A stretch of DNA of 64,000 bases from Glycomyces sp. NRRL B-16210 (GCF_000719515.1 NZ_JOGR01000001.1:496001-560000), one strand, 5' to 3'; counted from the stretch's first letter, positions 48,685-57,569 are shown. Numbers and translations: made by a program. Notes: a model not told the origin generated them from the letters alone.

Positions 48685-50235
48685 GTGAGCGACACCGCAG
48701 TCCGGCCCGAGCTCCCGCCCGCCGATTGGCGGCCGACCCCGCTCCCCGGCCCCACCCCCGCCGTCGAGGGCCGCCTCGCGAGCACCCTCCCGGACGACGG
48801 CCGCCGCGCCCTCTGGGTGACCCTCGCCGTCACCGGGATCGCCGCGGTGCTGCGCCTGCTCGGCCTCGATCACCCCAAGGGCCTCATCTTCGACGAGGTC
48901 TACTACGCGCAGGACGCCCACTCGATGCTCGCCCACGGCGTCGAATGGGACCCCGGCGCGGACGGCTCGGCCTACGTCGCGCACCCGCCGTTCGGCAAGT
49001 GGCTCATCGGCCTCGGCGAATGGTCCTTCGGCTACGACGAGACCGGCTGGCGCATCGCCGCCGCGGCCGCGGGGGTCATCGGCGTCGCGATCCTCGTGCG
49101 CCTCATGCGCCGCCTCACCGGCTCGACCCTCCTGGGTGCGACCGCCGGGCTCCTCCTCGCCGTCGAGGGCAGCCACCTGGTGCTCTCGCGGACCTCCCTG
49201 CTCGACATCTTCATCGCCACGCTCATCCTCGCGGCCATGTACTGCCTGGTGCGCGACCGCGACTGGCGCCGCGCCGGATGGGCCGCCGCGATCGACGCGG
49301 GGCTCGACGTGCGCCGCGAGCGGCCCCGCCTGGGCGCGCCGTGGTGGCGGATCGGGTGCGCGGTGCTGTTCGGACTCGCCATGGGCACCAAGTGGAGCGC
49401 CCTGTGGTACATCATCGTCGCGATCGTCCTGTTCATCGTGTGGGACTGGCGTCTGCGCGCCGATGTGGGCGCCCGCAAGCCCTTCCGCGACACCGTCATC
49501 TACGAGTTCGGCCAGAACCTGTGGTTCGGGCTGCTGGCCATCGGCGTCTACACGCTGTCTTGGGCCGGCTGGTTCCTCAACGACACCGGCTCCTACCGCC
49601 ACTGGCTCGCCGACCAGGGCCGGTCCGAGCCGCCGGTGGTCGGCGCGCTGGTCAACTGGTGGCAGTACCACGTGAGCGTGCTCAACTTCCACGAAGGGCT
49701 CTCGTCGGAGCACGCCTACCAGTCCTGGCCGTGGCAGTGGCTGCTGAACCTGCGGCCGGTGGTCTTCTACTGGACCTCCGACGTCGACTGCGGCGCGAGC
49801 CAGTGCGCCGGCGAGATCCTCCTGCTGGGGACGCCGCTGCTGTGGTGGACCTTCCTGCCGGCGACCCTCGCGCTCCTGCTGTGGGCGCTGCACAAGCGCG
49901 ACTGGCGGGCCTGGTTCCTCCTGGCGGGCATCGGAGCGGGCATCCTGCCGTGGTTCTTCTACCCCGAGCGGACGATGTTCTTCTTCTACACCGCCCCGGC
50001 CGTCCCGTTCTTCATCGGAGCGGTCACCTGGGGACTGGGCGTCATCGTCGGCCGCCACCGGCGCGGCGAGCTCACCGTGGGGTCCCCTGAGCGGCGCCTG
50101 ACAGGCGCGCTCATCGCAGGGGCCTTCGTGGCGGTGATCGTCCTGTGCTTCGCGTACTTCTGGCCGATCTACACCGGCGACGCGATCCCCCGCGAGGAGT
50201 GGAACGCCCGAATGTGGCTCGACTCCTGGATCTAG
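48685..50235 (+). CDS. pmt: Protein O-mannosyltransferase
   Basis: A 516-residue GT39 membrane enzyme that transfers mannose from polyprenyl-phosphate-mannose to exported proteins. It has LIFDEVYYAQDA with the catalytic Asp-Glu pair in the first outer loop, AHPPFGKWLIG, and about eleven hydrophobic segments including GTKWSALWYIIVA and PWFFYPERTMFFFYTAPAVPF. The GTG start has no ribosome binding site. TAGACT at 48672-48677 ends seven bases before it, so the message is probably leaderless. metG, tatD and pmt are also grouped in mycobacteria. Confidence 0.93.
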   Translation: MSDTAVRPELPPADWRPTPLPGPTPAVEGRLASTLPDDGRRALWVTLAVTGIAAVLRLLGLDHPKGLIFDEVYYAQDAHSMLAHGVEWDPGADGSAYVAHPPFGKWLIGLGEWSFGYDETGWRIAAAAAGVIGVAILVRLMRRLTGSTLLGATAGLLLAVEGSHLVLSRTSLLDIFIATLILAAMYCLVRDRDWRRAGWAAAIDAGLDVRRERPRLGAPWWRIGCAVLFGLAMGTKWSALWYIIVAIVLFIVWDWRLRADVGARKPFRDTVIYEFGQNLWFGLLAIGVYTLSWAGWFLNDTGSYRHWLADQGRSEPPVVGALVNWWQYHVSVLNFHEGLSSEHAYQSWPWQWLLNLRPVVFYWTSDVDCGASQCAGEILLLGTPLLWWTFLPATLALLLWALHKRDWRAWFLLAGIGAGILPWFFYPERTMFFFYTAPAVPFFIGAVTWGLGVIVGRHRRGELTVGSPERRLTGALIAGAFVAVIVLCFAYFWPIYTGDAIPREEWNARMWLDSWI

Positions 50236-50323
50236 GGTTCGCGATCACCCCCCGGGCCGAGACCCGGCCCACACCGCACCCGCGCGGGCCCGCGGCGCCG
50301 CTGTGCTAACCTTGTCGCCGCTA

Positions 50324-50399
50324 GGGGCTTTGGCGCAGTTGGTAGCGCGTCTCGTTCGCAATGAGAAGGTCAGGGGTTCGAATCCCCTAAGCTCCACCA
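50324..50399 (+). tRNA. tRNA-Ala (CGC)
   Basis: The acceptor stem GGGGCTT pairs with AAGCTCC (50389-50395, one G-U). The T arm is AGGGG/CCCCT and the anticodon is CGC, reading GCG. The 3' CCA (50397-50399) is encoded, unlike in the other tRNAs of this window. Confidence 0.95.
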
Positions 50400-50443
50400 T
50401 AAGGTCTGGCTTTGAACCCAGACCAAATGAACATCGTTGTCGT

Positions 50444-50475
50444 AAGCGGCACCAGCCTTCGGGCTGGTGCCGCTT
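50444..50475 (+). terminator. Terminator of tRNA-Ala
   Basis: A 14-bp perfect stem (50444-50457 with 50462-50475) with loop TTCG. A smaller hairpin, GGTCTGG with CCAGACC (50403-50424), precedes it. Confidence 0.85.
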
Positions 50476-50593
50476 TCGCGTGCCCGATCGCGGTGAGCTT
50501 TTCGGCGGGCCAGCCGGCGTGGCCGAGGCGTTCGATGATCTGGTTCTCAAACGAATCGAGTGCTTGTGCGGGGTTGTGAGGGGGTTGACCCTC
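50475..50593 (-). pseudogene. Possible coding remnant downstream of tRNA-Ala
   Basis: On the minus strand an open frame reads NPAQALDSFENQIIERLG and then HAGWPAEKLTAIGHAK, which looks protein-like, but no start or family can be assigned and the frame then runs into the tRNA terminator. A perfect 11-bp hairpin (50572-50582 with 50589-50599) overlaps its upstream edge. It may be the relic of a mobile gene or chance. Confidence 0.25.
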
Positions 50594-50676
50594 ACAACCT
50601 GACTGCTGCTCGGCACCACCGCCATGGTTGGCTGGTTCGAACCTCGAACTGCACTACGAAGGGGCAGAGCTTCACG

Positions 50677-51060
50677 ATGACCGGACAAGACCGATCTGCG
50701 TTCGAAAGTGGTCACCCACTGCCGACGGAGGTCATCGCGACCCTTCAGGTGCTTCTCGCGGGAGCGGACCCCAGCTTCACCGCGCTGCGTGCCCAAATCC
50801 CGTTCGCCAGGGTCGTCGGCGGCTGTCCCTGCGGCTGTCCTTCCGTCGGCATAGAGGTCGATCGACTCGCGATCGGACCGGCACCATCGAGATCGAGTCC
50901 GATCGCATCCGGCTGGTATGGCGATCAAACACACGATGTAGTGCTGTTCACCGAGGACGGCTATCTTTCGAGTCTGGAACTGAACTCCGTCTCCGACGAC
51001 GTGCCGACGACATGGCCGGCCCCCGCGATTCTCGAACCAGACACTCGCCGCCCTACTTGA
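50677..51060 (+). CDS. Small protein of unknown function with CxCxC segment
   Basis: A 127-residue cytosolic protein. It has HPLPTEVIATLQVLLAGADPS, then FARVVGGCPCGCPSVGIEVD and a C-terminal VVLFTEDGYLSSLELNSVSDD. I recall the same layout in many small uncharacterised streptomycete proteins, but no function is known. GAAGGGGCAGAG lies upstream of the ATG. Third-position GC is lower than in neighbouring genes, which suggests later acquisition. Confidence 0.7.
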   Translation: MTGQDRSAFESGHPLPTEVIATLQVLLAGADPSFTALRAQIPFARVVGGCPCGCPSVGIEVDRLAIGPAPSRSSPIASGWYGDQTHDVVLFTEDGYLSSLELNSVSDDVPTTWPAPAILEPDTRRPT

Positions 51061-51358
51061 TGCTCGAATGTGTGGCCCGATCTCTGAGCAGGCGGTCGGT
51101 GATCTCTTCGAACGGCCCTGGTCAACGACGACGGCCCCGCAGGTGACATGCCCGGCGAGTCGCGTCCGGGTGGCAGGGGCTCGGTGCGTCGAGCGCGTCC
51201 AGAATTCGCCGAAGCCCTCGCCTCGCTCGAGCGGCAGCCGACCTGCGGTATCCAGAGTTCCGTCAGGGGCTGCGTCAACCTCTGGCGCATGATCGCTCAT
51301 TAGGCTTCTGGGGAGCCGGCACCTCGAGCAGGTGAAGCGGAACGGCTAGTTTGACCGA
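51061..51358. other. Non-coding stretch in the less GC-rich segment
   Basis: No convincing gene is seen on either strand in these 298 bases. The long minus-strand frame that crosses it also crosses tRNA-Ala and is not credible. TAGTTT (51347-51352) just before the next GTG could be a -10 of a leaderless transcript. Confidence 0.4.
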
Positions 51359-51925
51359 GTGCTGAATCCCCCTCAAGAAGCTCGGCGGCGACGGCTTCGC
51401 TTCGCGGTCACGACCTGTCTGATACTCGCCTGGCTCGTGACTTTGATGTGGCTTTGGGGCGAGGCCGGTATGGCCTGCGCGTATCCCGACCCGCACCCCG
51501 GTGGTTGTCCCGATGACGAAGTTCGTGCTCGCCTTCGCTTCGATCGCTGGTTCGGACCAGTGCTGCTCGTTGGACCGGTCACGATGCTGGCGGTGTGGGC
51601 GTGGCTCTGTGCTCCTGGACAGAGGTACCAGCCCTTGTGGTACCTGCTGGCGATCATCCTGTTCTGCGCAGCGCCGGGCCTGCTTGTGGACGCTGCATCC
51701 TCGGGATTCGCTGCGGTCGACCATGCCGGCACGCCCACGGGTGCCGGGCAACTCGCCATCGAAGTGAAACTCGCTGTCGGGGCCGTCGCCGCAATCGCCG
51801 CTCCGGCGGGACTGGCGTTCATCACCGCTAGCCGAGGCCACCGGGTGTACGCCCAAGTTTGGACGACCGTTTCGGTTCTCATCGCGGCCATGGTGGTGGT
51901 GATGATGTTCTCCGTTTCCGTTTGA
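51359..51925 (+). CDS. Four-helix membrane protein of unknown function
   Basis: A 188-residue protein with four hydrophobic segments at about 15-37, 65-85, 94-112 and 130-155, plus a last one at 165-187. The first outer loop has two Cys (GMACAYPDPHPGGCPDD). The base composition is less GC-rich than the neighbours. No family is recalled. It lies in the same tRNA-linked stretch as the CxCxC protein gene. GTG start without ribosome binding site. Confidence 0.65.
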   Translation: MLNPPQEARRRRLRFAVTTCLILAWLVTLMWLWGEAGMACAYPDPHPGGCPDDEVRARLRFDRWFGPVLLVGPVTMLAVWAWLCAPGQRYQPLWYLLAIILFCAAPGLLVDAASSGFAAVDHAGTPTGAGQLAIEVKLAVGAVAAIAAPAGLAFITASRGHRVYAQVWTTVSVLIAAMVVVMMFSVSV

Positions 51926-52116
51926 ACAGAGCCGTGATCGCGATCAGCGAGCTGTACGGAGAAGGCGTTCGATGAGACTCGGCCGGGTTTCCGGGTTGTC
52001 CCCCGTGCGAGCTACGTGCTGGTGAGCACTTCACGGTGACGACGCCGGGCCCTGGGATCCGTAGCGTTCCTTTCAGCCGCGGCACCCCGGCCGCGGACCT
52101 GATGTAAGGAGTCTCC

Positions 52117-52950
52117 ATGAGACTGGTTTGGCAGCTTCTGGCGGTCGCGGCGATCAGCCTCGCCGGCGGGTGGCCCATGATGGCCTTCGGCGACGACCCG
52201 TGGATCGCATTCGCCATCGGCACCGCCACCGCCGTGCTCGCCGTCGTCGTCTACCGGTGGATCGTGCGCCTCACCGAACGTCGCCCCGTGGTCGAACTCG
52301 CCCGCGAAGGCGCGGTCGCCAAGACCGGCTTCGGCGCCCTCATCGGCGCCATCATGTTCGCGCTCGTCATCCTCAACATCGCCTTCCTCGGCTCCTATCA
52401 GGTCGACGGCCTCGGCGCCCCCATCGGCATGATCGGCCTCCTCGGCTTCATGGCCGCCGCCGCCGTCACCGAAGAGCTCATGTTCCGCGGCGTCCTCTTC
52501 CGCGTCGTCGAGCAGTGGGCCGGCACCTGGATCGCCCTGACGCTCACCAGCGTCGTCTTCGGACTCGTCCACCTGGGCAACGAGAACGCCACCCTGTGGG
52601 GCGCCATCGCCATCGCCATCGAGGCCGGCGGGATGCTCGGCGCCGCCTACATCGCCACCCGCAACCTCTGGGTCCCCATCGGCGTCCACTTCGGATGGAA
52701 CTTCGCCGCCTCCGCGATCTTCAGCACCGAGGTCTCCGGCAACGGCACCCCCAAGGGCCTCCTCGACGCCGCCACCTCCGGGAATCCGCTGGTCAGCGGC
52801 GGCGACTTCGGTCCCGAAGGGAGCCTCTACGCGATCGGCTTCGGCATCCTCCTCATGCTCGGCTTCCTCTGGCTCGCAAAGCGTCGCGGCCGCATCGTGC
52901 CCCTCCGACGCGCCGCCCGCGCCGAACTCCTCGCTACACTGCCCCGGTGA
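52117..52950 (+). CDS. CPBP family intramembrane glutamic endopeptidase
   Basis: A 277-residue membrane protein of the CAAX protease/bacteriocin-processing family. Motif 1 is EELMFRGVLFR (near residue 117), motif 2 FGLVHLGNENA and motif 3 GVHFGWNFAAS. Around them lie about eight hydrophobic segments. AAGGAG lies before the ATG. Its stop overlaps the sensor kinase start, so the protease and the two-component genes are one operon. It may cleave a membrane protein or peptide, and the target is unknown. Confidence 0.88.
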   Translation: MRLVWQLLAVAAISLAGGWPMMAFGDDPWIAFAIGTATAVLAVVVYRWIVRLTERRPVVELAREGAVAKTGFGALIGAIMFALVILNIAFLGSYQVDGLGAPIGMIGLLGFMAAAAVTEELMFRGVLFRVVEQWAGTWIALTLTSVVFGLVHLGNENATLWGAIAIAIEAGGMLGAAYIATRNLWVPIGVHFGWNFAASAIFSTEVSGNGTPKGLLDAATSGNPLVSGGDFGPEGSLYAIGFGILLMLGFLWLAKRRGRIVPLRRAARAELLATLPR

Positions 52951-54101
52951 TGGATCTCCGGCGGATCCCGGAGCGGTGGCGCCGACTCGACGTCACCCTC
53001 CGGGACCTCCCCCTCGGGCTCGCATTCGGCGCCGCCTCGTTCCTGCCGATGCTCCGCGGCCACGAGACGCAGGTCGGCGACCTGCCCGCGAGTCCCTTCG
53101 GCCCCATGACGATCGTGGTGCTCGCCCTCCAATGCCTCCCGCTCGCGCTGCGCCGGCGCGCACCCGCCGTATGCCTCGGCCTCGTGTCGCTCGGCTTCGT
53201 CATCGCCTCCCTCGGCAGCCACCACACGGCCGCCGCCACCGCGGTCCCGATCGCCCTGCTGAGCGCCGCCGCCCACATGGAACGCCACCGGCGGACCGCC
53301 ATCGCCGTCCTCTCCGCCGCCTACGTCGCCCTGTCGTTCGCCCTGGTGCGGCTCGGATCGACGGAGGGCCCCGAGGGGTTCGCCACGTTCTACCTCCTGC
53401 TGGCCCTCTCCTGGGGCATCGGCGCCTGGCTGCGCTCGACGCGGGCCGTCGAGGCCGAGCGCCGCCGCCACGTCGCCGAGGCCACCCGCACCGCCGAACG
53501 CACCCGCATCGCCCGCGAACTCCACGACGTGGTCACCCACCACGTGACGGCGATGGTCGTCCAAGCCGAGGCCGCCCGGTACCTCACCGCCTCGCCCGAC
53601 CGGCTCGACCAGGCCCTGTCCGCCGTCAGCGACACCGGCCGCAGGGCCACCGCCGACCTGCGCCACCTGCTCGGCCTCCTCAACCCCGACCACGGCACCG
53701 AGCCGAGGACCCCGCCGGTCGGCAGGCTGCTCACGCTCGTGGAGCAGACGCGGCGCGCCGGCCAGCCCGTCGAGTTCACCGAGGAGGGCAGCCCGGTCGA
53801 GACCACCGGAAGCGCCGACCTCGTGGCCTACCGGGTCGTGCAGGAGGCCTTGACGAACGCCCTCAAATACGCCCACGGCAGCCGCACCTCGGTGCAGGTG
53901 CGCCACCGCGAGAAGGAGATCACAGTGGAGGTCAGCACCGACGAGGCGCACGCGCGCGGCCCGGTCCAGGACGGCGGCGGCCGGGGCCTCGCGGGCCTGC
54001 GCGAGAGGGTCGATGTCCTCGGCGGCGACTTCAGCGCCGGAGCGCGCACCGGCGGCGGCTTCCTCGTGCGGGCCCGCATCCCCGCCGGGAGCGCGTCGTG
54101 A
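52950..54101 (+). CDS. Two-component sensor histidine kinase, NarL-partner type
   Basis: A 383-residue HisKA_3 kinase. The N-terminal half has about five membrane segments and no extracellular sensor domain. The phosphorylated His lies in IARELHDVVTHHVTAMVVQ (near residue 192). The ATPase part has VQEALTNALKYAHG (N box) and GGGRGLAGLRERV (G box). Such kinases often sense membrane or cell-wall stress. It is coupled to the CPBP protease gene upstream and the regulator gene downstream by start/stop overlaps. Confidence 0.9.
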   Translation: MDLRRIPERWRRLDVTLRDLPLGLAFGAASFLPMLRGHETQVGDLPASPFGPMTIVVLALQCLPLALRRRAPAVCLGLVSLGFVIASLGSHHTAAATAVPIALLSAAAHMERHRRTAIAVLSAAYVALSFALVRLGSTEGPEGFATFYLLLALSWGIGAWLRSTRAVEAERRRHVAEATRTAERTRIARELHDVVTHHVTAMVVQAEAARYLTASPDRLDQALSAVSDTGRRATADLRHLLGLLNPDHGTEPRTPPVGRLLTLVEQTRRAGQPVEFTEEGSPVETTGSADLVAYRVVQEALTNALKYAHGSRTSVQVRHREKEITVEVSTDEAHARGPVQDGGGRGLAGLRERVDVLGGDFSAGARTGGGFLVRARIPAGSAS

Positions 54102-54757
54102 CCTCGCCGATCCGCGTCCTCGTCTGCGACGACCAGATGCTGGTGCGCACCGGCCTGGTCACCATCATCGACGCCCAGCCCGACCTCGAGGTCGCCGGCG
54201 AATGCGGCGACGGGCAGGCCGCGGTCGACCTCGCCGGGAGACTGCGCCCCGACGTGGTGGTCATGGACGTGCGGATGCCGGTCCTCGACGGCATCGAGGC
54301 CACCCGGATCCTCGCCGGCGCCGGCGTGAGCGACCCGGTCAAGGTGCTCGTGGTGACCACGTTCAACCTCGACGAGTACGTCTACGAGGCGCTGCGCGCC
54401 GGAGCGAGCGGGTTCCTGCTCAAGGACGCGCCCCCTTCGCAACTGCTGCACGGCATCCGCACCGTGGCCACCGGCGCGGCCCTGCTCGACCCCGAGGTCA
54501 CCCGCCAGCTCGTCGGCCGCTACGCCGCCCGCATCCGCCCCACCGACACCGCCGCGGGCGACCTGCCCCTGACCCCGAGGGAACTGGAGGTCCTGCTGCT
54601 CATCGCCGACGGCCTCTCCAACGGCGAGATCGCCGCGCGACTGGTCATCAGCCCCGAGACGGTCAAGACCTTCGTCTCGCGCATCCTGACCAAGCTCGGC
54701 TTGCGCGACCGCGTCCAAGCGGTCGTCTACGCCTACCGCCGCGGCCTGGTCGCCTGA
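54098..54757 (+). CDS. LuxR/NarL-family response regulator
   Basis: A 219-residue regulator. The receiver domain has VCDDQMLVR, phosphorylated Asp in DVVVMDVRMPVLDG (near residue 54) and Lys in SGFLLKDAPP. The C-terminal LuxR helix-turn-helix reads LTPRELEVLLLIADGLSNGEIAARL and SPETVKTFVSRILTKLGLRDR. GTG start within the kinase stop (GTGA). The kinase and the regulator are cognate partners. Confidence 0.94.
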   Translation: MTSPIRVLVCDDQMLVRTGLVTIIDAQPDLEVAGECGDGQAAVDLAGRLRPDVVVMDVRMPVLDGIEATRILAGAGVSDPVKVLVVTTFNLDEYVYEALRAGASGFLLKDAPPSQLLHGIRTVATGAALLDPEVTRQLVGRYAARIRPTDTAAGDLPLTPRELEVLLLIADGLSNGEIAARLVISPETVKTFVSRILTKLGLRDRVQAVVYAYRRGLVA

Positions 54758-54846
54758 GTCGCCGGGCGCGCACCGGTCCGTGGCCGAAGGTTCCTATGAT
54801 GCAACGCAGGTGCCGATCGCACCGCAGTCAAGATTGGAGACTCCCC

Positions 54847-55194
54847 TTGGTAGTCCAGGACATCGAAGCGATGGACCAGTCCCGCGACCGCATGTACCAG
54901 CTCGCCGACGACGCCCTCACGCTCAAAGAGGCCGCCGCCGACGCCGACCCCGAGTTCGGCACCTGGGGACCCTTCCTCGGCGCCCTGGTCGGCATCGCCT
55001 ACAGCGGCTTCGTCAGCTGGCAGGTCTCCTCCCTCATGGAGGACGTCCCGGCGGCCGTCGCCGCGCACGGCATCCGGCTCGACGCGTGCGCCCGCGCCTA
55101 CCAGGAGACCGACGACGACATCGCCGCCCAACTCGACATCGTCTCCAGCTCGCTGGACGACGTCGCCGCCATGGTCCAGTCGCAGATCTGCTAG
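54847..55194 (+). CDS. EspC-like / type VII secretion target protein
   Basis: A 115-residue helical protein with a TTG start that has GGAG seven bases upstream. It resembles the ESX-1 EspC (DUF2580-like) group: MDQSRDRMYQLADDALTLKEAAAD at the N-terminus and HGIRLDACARAYQETDDDIAAQLDIV at the C-terminus. A Gly/hydrophobic insertion FLGALVGIAYSGFVSWQV between them is unusual. A -10-like TATGAT lies at 54795-54800. It opens a five-gene unit. Secretion by a type VII system is inferred. Confidence 0.6.
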   Translation: MVVQDIEAMDQSRDRMYQLADDALTLKEAAADADPEFGTWGPFLGALVGIAYSGFVSWQVSSLMEDVPAAVAAHGIRLDACARAYQETDDDIAAQLDIVSSSLDDVAAMVQSQIC

Positions 55195-55206
55195 CGGGGA
55201 CCTGAC

Positions 55207-56172
55207 ATGAGCGACCTCGGCTACGCCAACGAGGACTACAGCATGGACGGGATGGTCGGCGACCAGCCCGACACCGACTTCCTGTCCCTGAACTCCGTCG
55301 AAGACGGCATGGGCATGACCGCGTACGGCGCGGGCAAGAACCTCTACGACTCCTTCCAGGGCGAGGACGTCGACATCGTTAAGGCCTCGGCAGCGACCGT
55401 GGAACTCGGCGCTCAAGCGGTCGGCTGGATCGCCGACCCGATCGGGGCCCTCATCGGCAACGGCCTCGACTTCCTCATCGCCGTCATCCAGCCGCTGGAG
55501 GACATCCTCGGCTTCGTCACCGGCAACCCCGACCGCCTCCAGAACGCGATCGAACGCTGGAACAACATCGAGCAGGCCTGCTACGCGCTCGCGCAGGAGG
55601 TCCAGCACGTCTCCGACGCCGGCCTCGGCGAATGGGACGACCAGGCCTCGGTGATCGCCAAGCAGCGCATCAGCGAACTGGCCGACGCCATCGGCGGCAT
55701 CGGCGTCAAGTCCGGCACCTGCCAGCACTGGCTCGCGGTGGCCCAACTGCTCGCGCAGACGCTCCAGGAGGTCATCAAGTCGATCATCTCCAGCTTCCTG
55801 TCGCAGCTCATCATGACCTGGCTGGCCGCGCTGGCCGCCGCCGCGGTGACCTTCGGCGGCTCGACCGCCGCGGCCGCGTCCTGGACCTCCATCATGTCCG
55901 CCAAGAACATCATGCAGGCCACCAAGACCATGAAGACCGGCGTGAACATCTCGGAGATGCTCATGAAGTCGATCAGCAGCGTCACCTCCGACCTCGCCAA
56001 GGCCGGCGGGGTCCTCGAGAAGATCAAGACCGTGGTGCCGATCGTGACGGCCACCGCCAACAACCAGGCCTCCCGCACCGAGAACAACCACTCGAACGCC
56101 GGGAACCAGCCCGACGGCACCGACTACGGCGGCCAGGGCTACAGCGATATCTCCGGCGCGATCCACTCGTGA
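55207..56172 (+). CDS. Large helical protein, candidate type VII substrate
   Basis: A 321-residue protein without signal peptide. It is mostly alpha-helical, with LNSVEDGMGMTAYGAGKNLYDSF near the N-terminus, an IERWNNIEQACYALAQEV helix near 120, then a hydrophobic stretch LSQLIMTWLAALAAAAVTFGGSTAAAA (about 200-226) and a Gln/Asn/Gly-rich tail. The size and helix pattern resemble PPE/EspB-like or LXG-like secreted proteins. No WxG motif in the usual place is visible (RWNN is the closest). It starts 12 bases after the EspC-like gene and overlaps the next. Confidence 0.6.
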   Translation: MSDLGYANEDYSMDGMVGDQPDTDFLSLNSVEDGMGMTAYGAGKNLYDSFQGEDVDIVKASAATVELGAQAVGWIADPIGALIGNGLDFLIAVIQPLEDILGFVTGNPDRLQNAIERWNNIEQACYALAQEVQHVSDAGLGEWDDQASVIAKQRISELADAIGGIGVKSGTCQHWLAVAQLLAQTLQEVIKSIISSFLSQLIMTWLAALAAAAVTFGGSTAAAASWTSIMSAKNIMQATKTMKTGVNISEMLMKSISSVTSDLAKAGGVLEKIKTVVPIVTATANNQASRTENNHSNAGNQPDGTDYGGQGYSDISGAIHS

Positions 56173-57212
56173 GGCGTTTCAAGGTTCGCGCCGAAGGCTG
56201 GGAGGCGCAGGCGCATCCGCTCGCCGAGCACCGGGTGGTCGCCGGCGGCGCCGGCCGGCCCGGTCCGGACTGGGGCGTGCTGCGCCTGCGGCTCGGGAAG
56301 ATCGGCGAGGGCGGTCCCGTCAAAAGCAACCACAGTAAGCCCGACACGTGGGTCTACCCGGGCACTCCCGTGGTGCTCGTGGACGGGAGGCCGTGCGTGC
56401 AGGGCTACGGCCTCGTCGACGTGGAACTGCCGGCCGGCCCGCACGATGTCGAAGTCCAGGGGGGCGGTTCACGCGGTTGGTGGCGCGTCGAGTCCGGTCC
56501 GAACTCGGTGACCGAACTCGACTTCGTCAACGACTTGTACTATGACCGCGCTTCGGGGAAGCACTGGTATTTCGGCCCGGCGCTGTCGCGTCACAATCGC
56601 AGGAAGATGCGTTCGGCCCGGCGCGACCAGCCGTGGCTGCCGCTCGGTGTGAACCCGCCGCTGGAGCGGGCAGCCTCGCTCGCGCCGATGGGGGCGTCCC
56701 GGCCCGAGGTCCCGGCCGGATTCGGTCTGCTCGTGCTCGACCTGCGCTGGGAGCTCGTGTGGCAGCGCCTGGCGCACCCCCAAGGCACCGGGCAGGTGCA
56801 GATGAAGCACTACGGCGAGCCGCGGCCCTCGAAGCGGCGCCCGTGGCTGGACCGGCCGACGCTGGTGATCGACGACGTCGAGGTCGAGGCCCGCTGGGCG
56901 CGGCTGTGCGTGCCGCTGCGGCCCGGGCGGCACCACCTCGACCTGGCCGTCCCCGACGGTTCGTCCGAGGACCACGGGTTCGCCACGCTCCAGGAGACCG
57001 TCGAGGTCGCCGCGGGCGAGGTCCGCCGGTCCACTTTCACCGCCGAGGTCGTGCAGCTCCACGACGACGAGAAGTACCGGCTCTACGTGATGGAGCTGAC
57101 GAGCGAGGGCCACCGCCCGGCGAAGCGGCTCCCGCCGTACCCGGCGAAGCGGCCTCCCTTGCGCCGCATGGACGGCGAGGACCGCCAGCACCGCCCCTAC
57201 AGCGTCATGTGA
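56169..57212 (+). CDS. Unknown protein with two beta-type repeats, in the type VII-like module
   Basis: A 347-residue soluble protein. Two similar segments can be seen: WVYPGTPVVLVDGRPCVQGYGLVDVELPAGPHDVEVQ near residue 60 and RPTLVIDDVEVEARWARLCVPLRPGRHHLDLAVP near residue 235. Each looks like a beta-sandwich in which a short peptide is set into a domain that raises the density of basic residues. A Lys/Arg-rich patch and a proline-rich C-terminus follow. No family is recalled. The GTG overlaps the previous stop (GTGA). Confidence 0.65.
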   Translation: MRRFKVRAEGWEAQAHPLAEHRVVAGGAGRPGPDWGVLRLRLGKIGEGGPVKSNHSKPDTWVYPGTPVVLVDGRPCVQGYGLVDVELPAGPHDVEVQGGGSRGWWRVESGPNSVTELDFVNDLYYDRASGKHWYFGPALSRHNRRKMRSARRDQPWLPLGVNPPLERAASLAPMGASRPEVPAGFGLLVLDLRWELVWQRLAHPQGTGQVQMKHYGEPRPSKRRPWLDRPTLVIDDVEVEARWARLCVPLRPGRHHLDLAVPDGSSEDHGFATLQETVEVAAGEVRRSTFTAEVVQLHDDEKYRLYVMELTSEGHRPAKRLPPYPAKRPPLRRMDGEDRQHRPYSVM

Positions 57213-57245
57213 GGACCGCGAGCGCCGGTCGGATACCGTACTTCC

Positions 57246-57569
57246 ATGAACCAAGAGCGGAGCTTCCCGGACCTGGGATTCATGAGGAGCCTGGTCGAAC
57301 AGGCAGAGGCGGAAGCGATCTCGGAGGACGGCATGGTGCGCGTGGTCGCCGGACCCGGCGGCCAGACCAAGGAGATCGACCTGCGGAACCACGCGTTCGA
57401 GATCAGCGGCGTGGAACTGGGCGAGCTCATCGTCTCGACCATGCGCGCGGCGCACGCGAACCTCCAGCGGGACCTGTCCGAGGCCGTCAGCCGCGCGACC
57501 GGTTTCGACGTCAAACCCCAGGCCTTCGGCGGCGGGCTCTCGCCCGTGGCCGGCGAGGAGCGGTCATGA
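57246..57569 (+). CDS. YbaB/EbfC-like protein, first copy (EspL-like)
   Basis: A 107-residue protein with the YbaB core ISEDGMVRVVAGPGGQTKEIDLRNHAF and LGELIVSTMRAAHANLQRDLSEAV. The N-terminal coiled-coil arm of YbaB is short here. YbaB-family proteins bind DNA or serve as partners of secretion proteins, for example EspL in the mycobacterial ESX-1 locus. It overlaps the next gene by four bases (ATGA). Confidence 0.72.
   Translation: MNQERSFPDLGFMRSLVEQAEAEAISEDGMVRVVAGPGGQTKEIDLRNHAFEISGVELGELIVSTMRAAHANLQRDLSEAVSRATGFDVKPQAFGGGLSPVAGEERS

Noticed and set aside
50245..51300. Minus-strand frame of 351 codons across tRNA-Ala
   Set aside because: It crosses the tRNA and its terminator and contains the familiar read-through artefact of tRNA antisense sequence. 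No domain is recognised.
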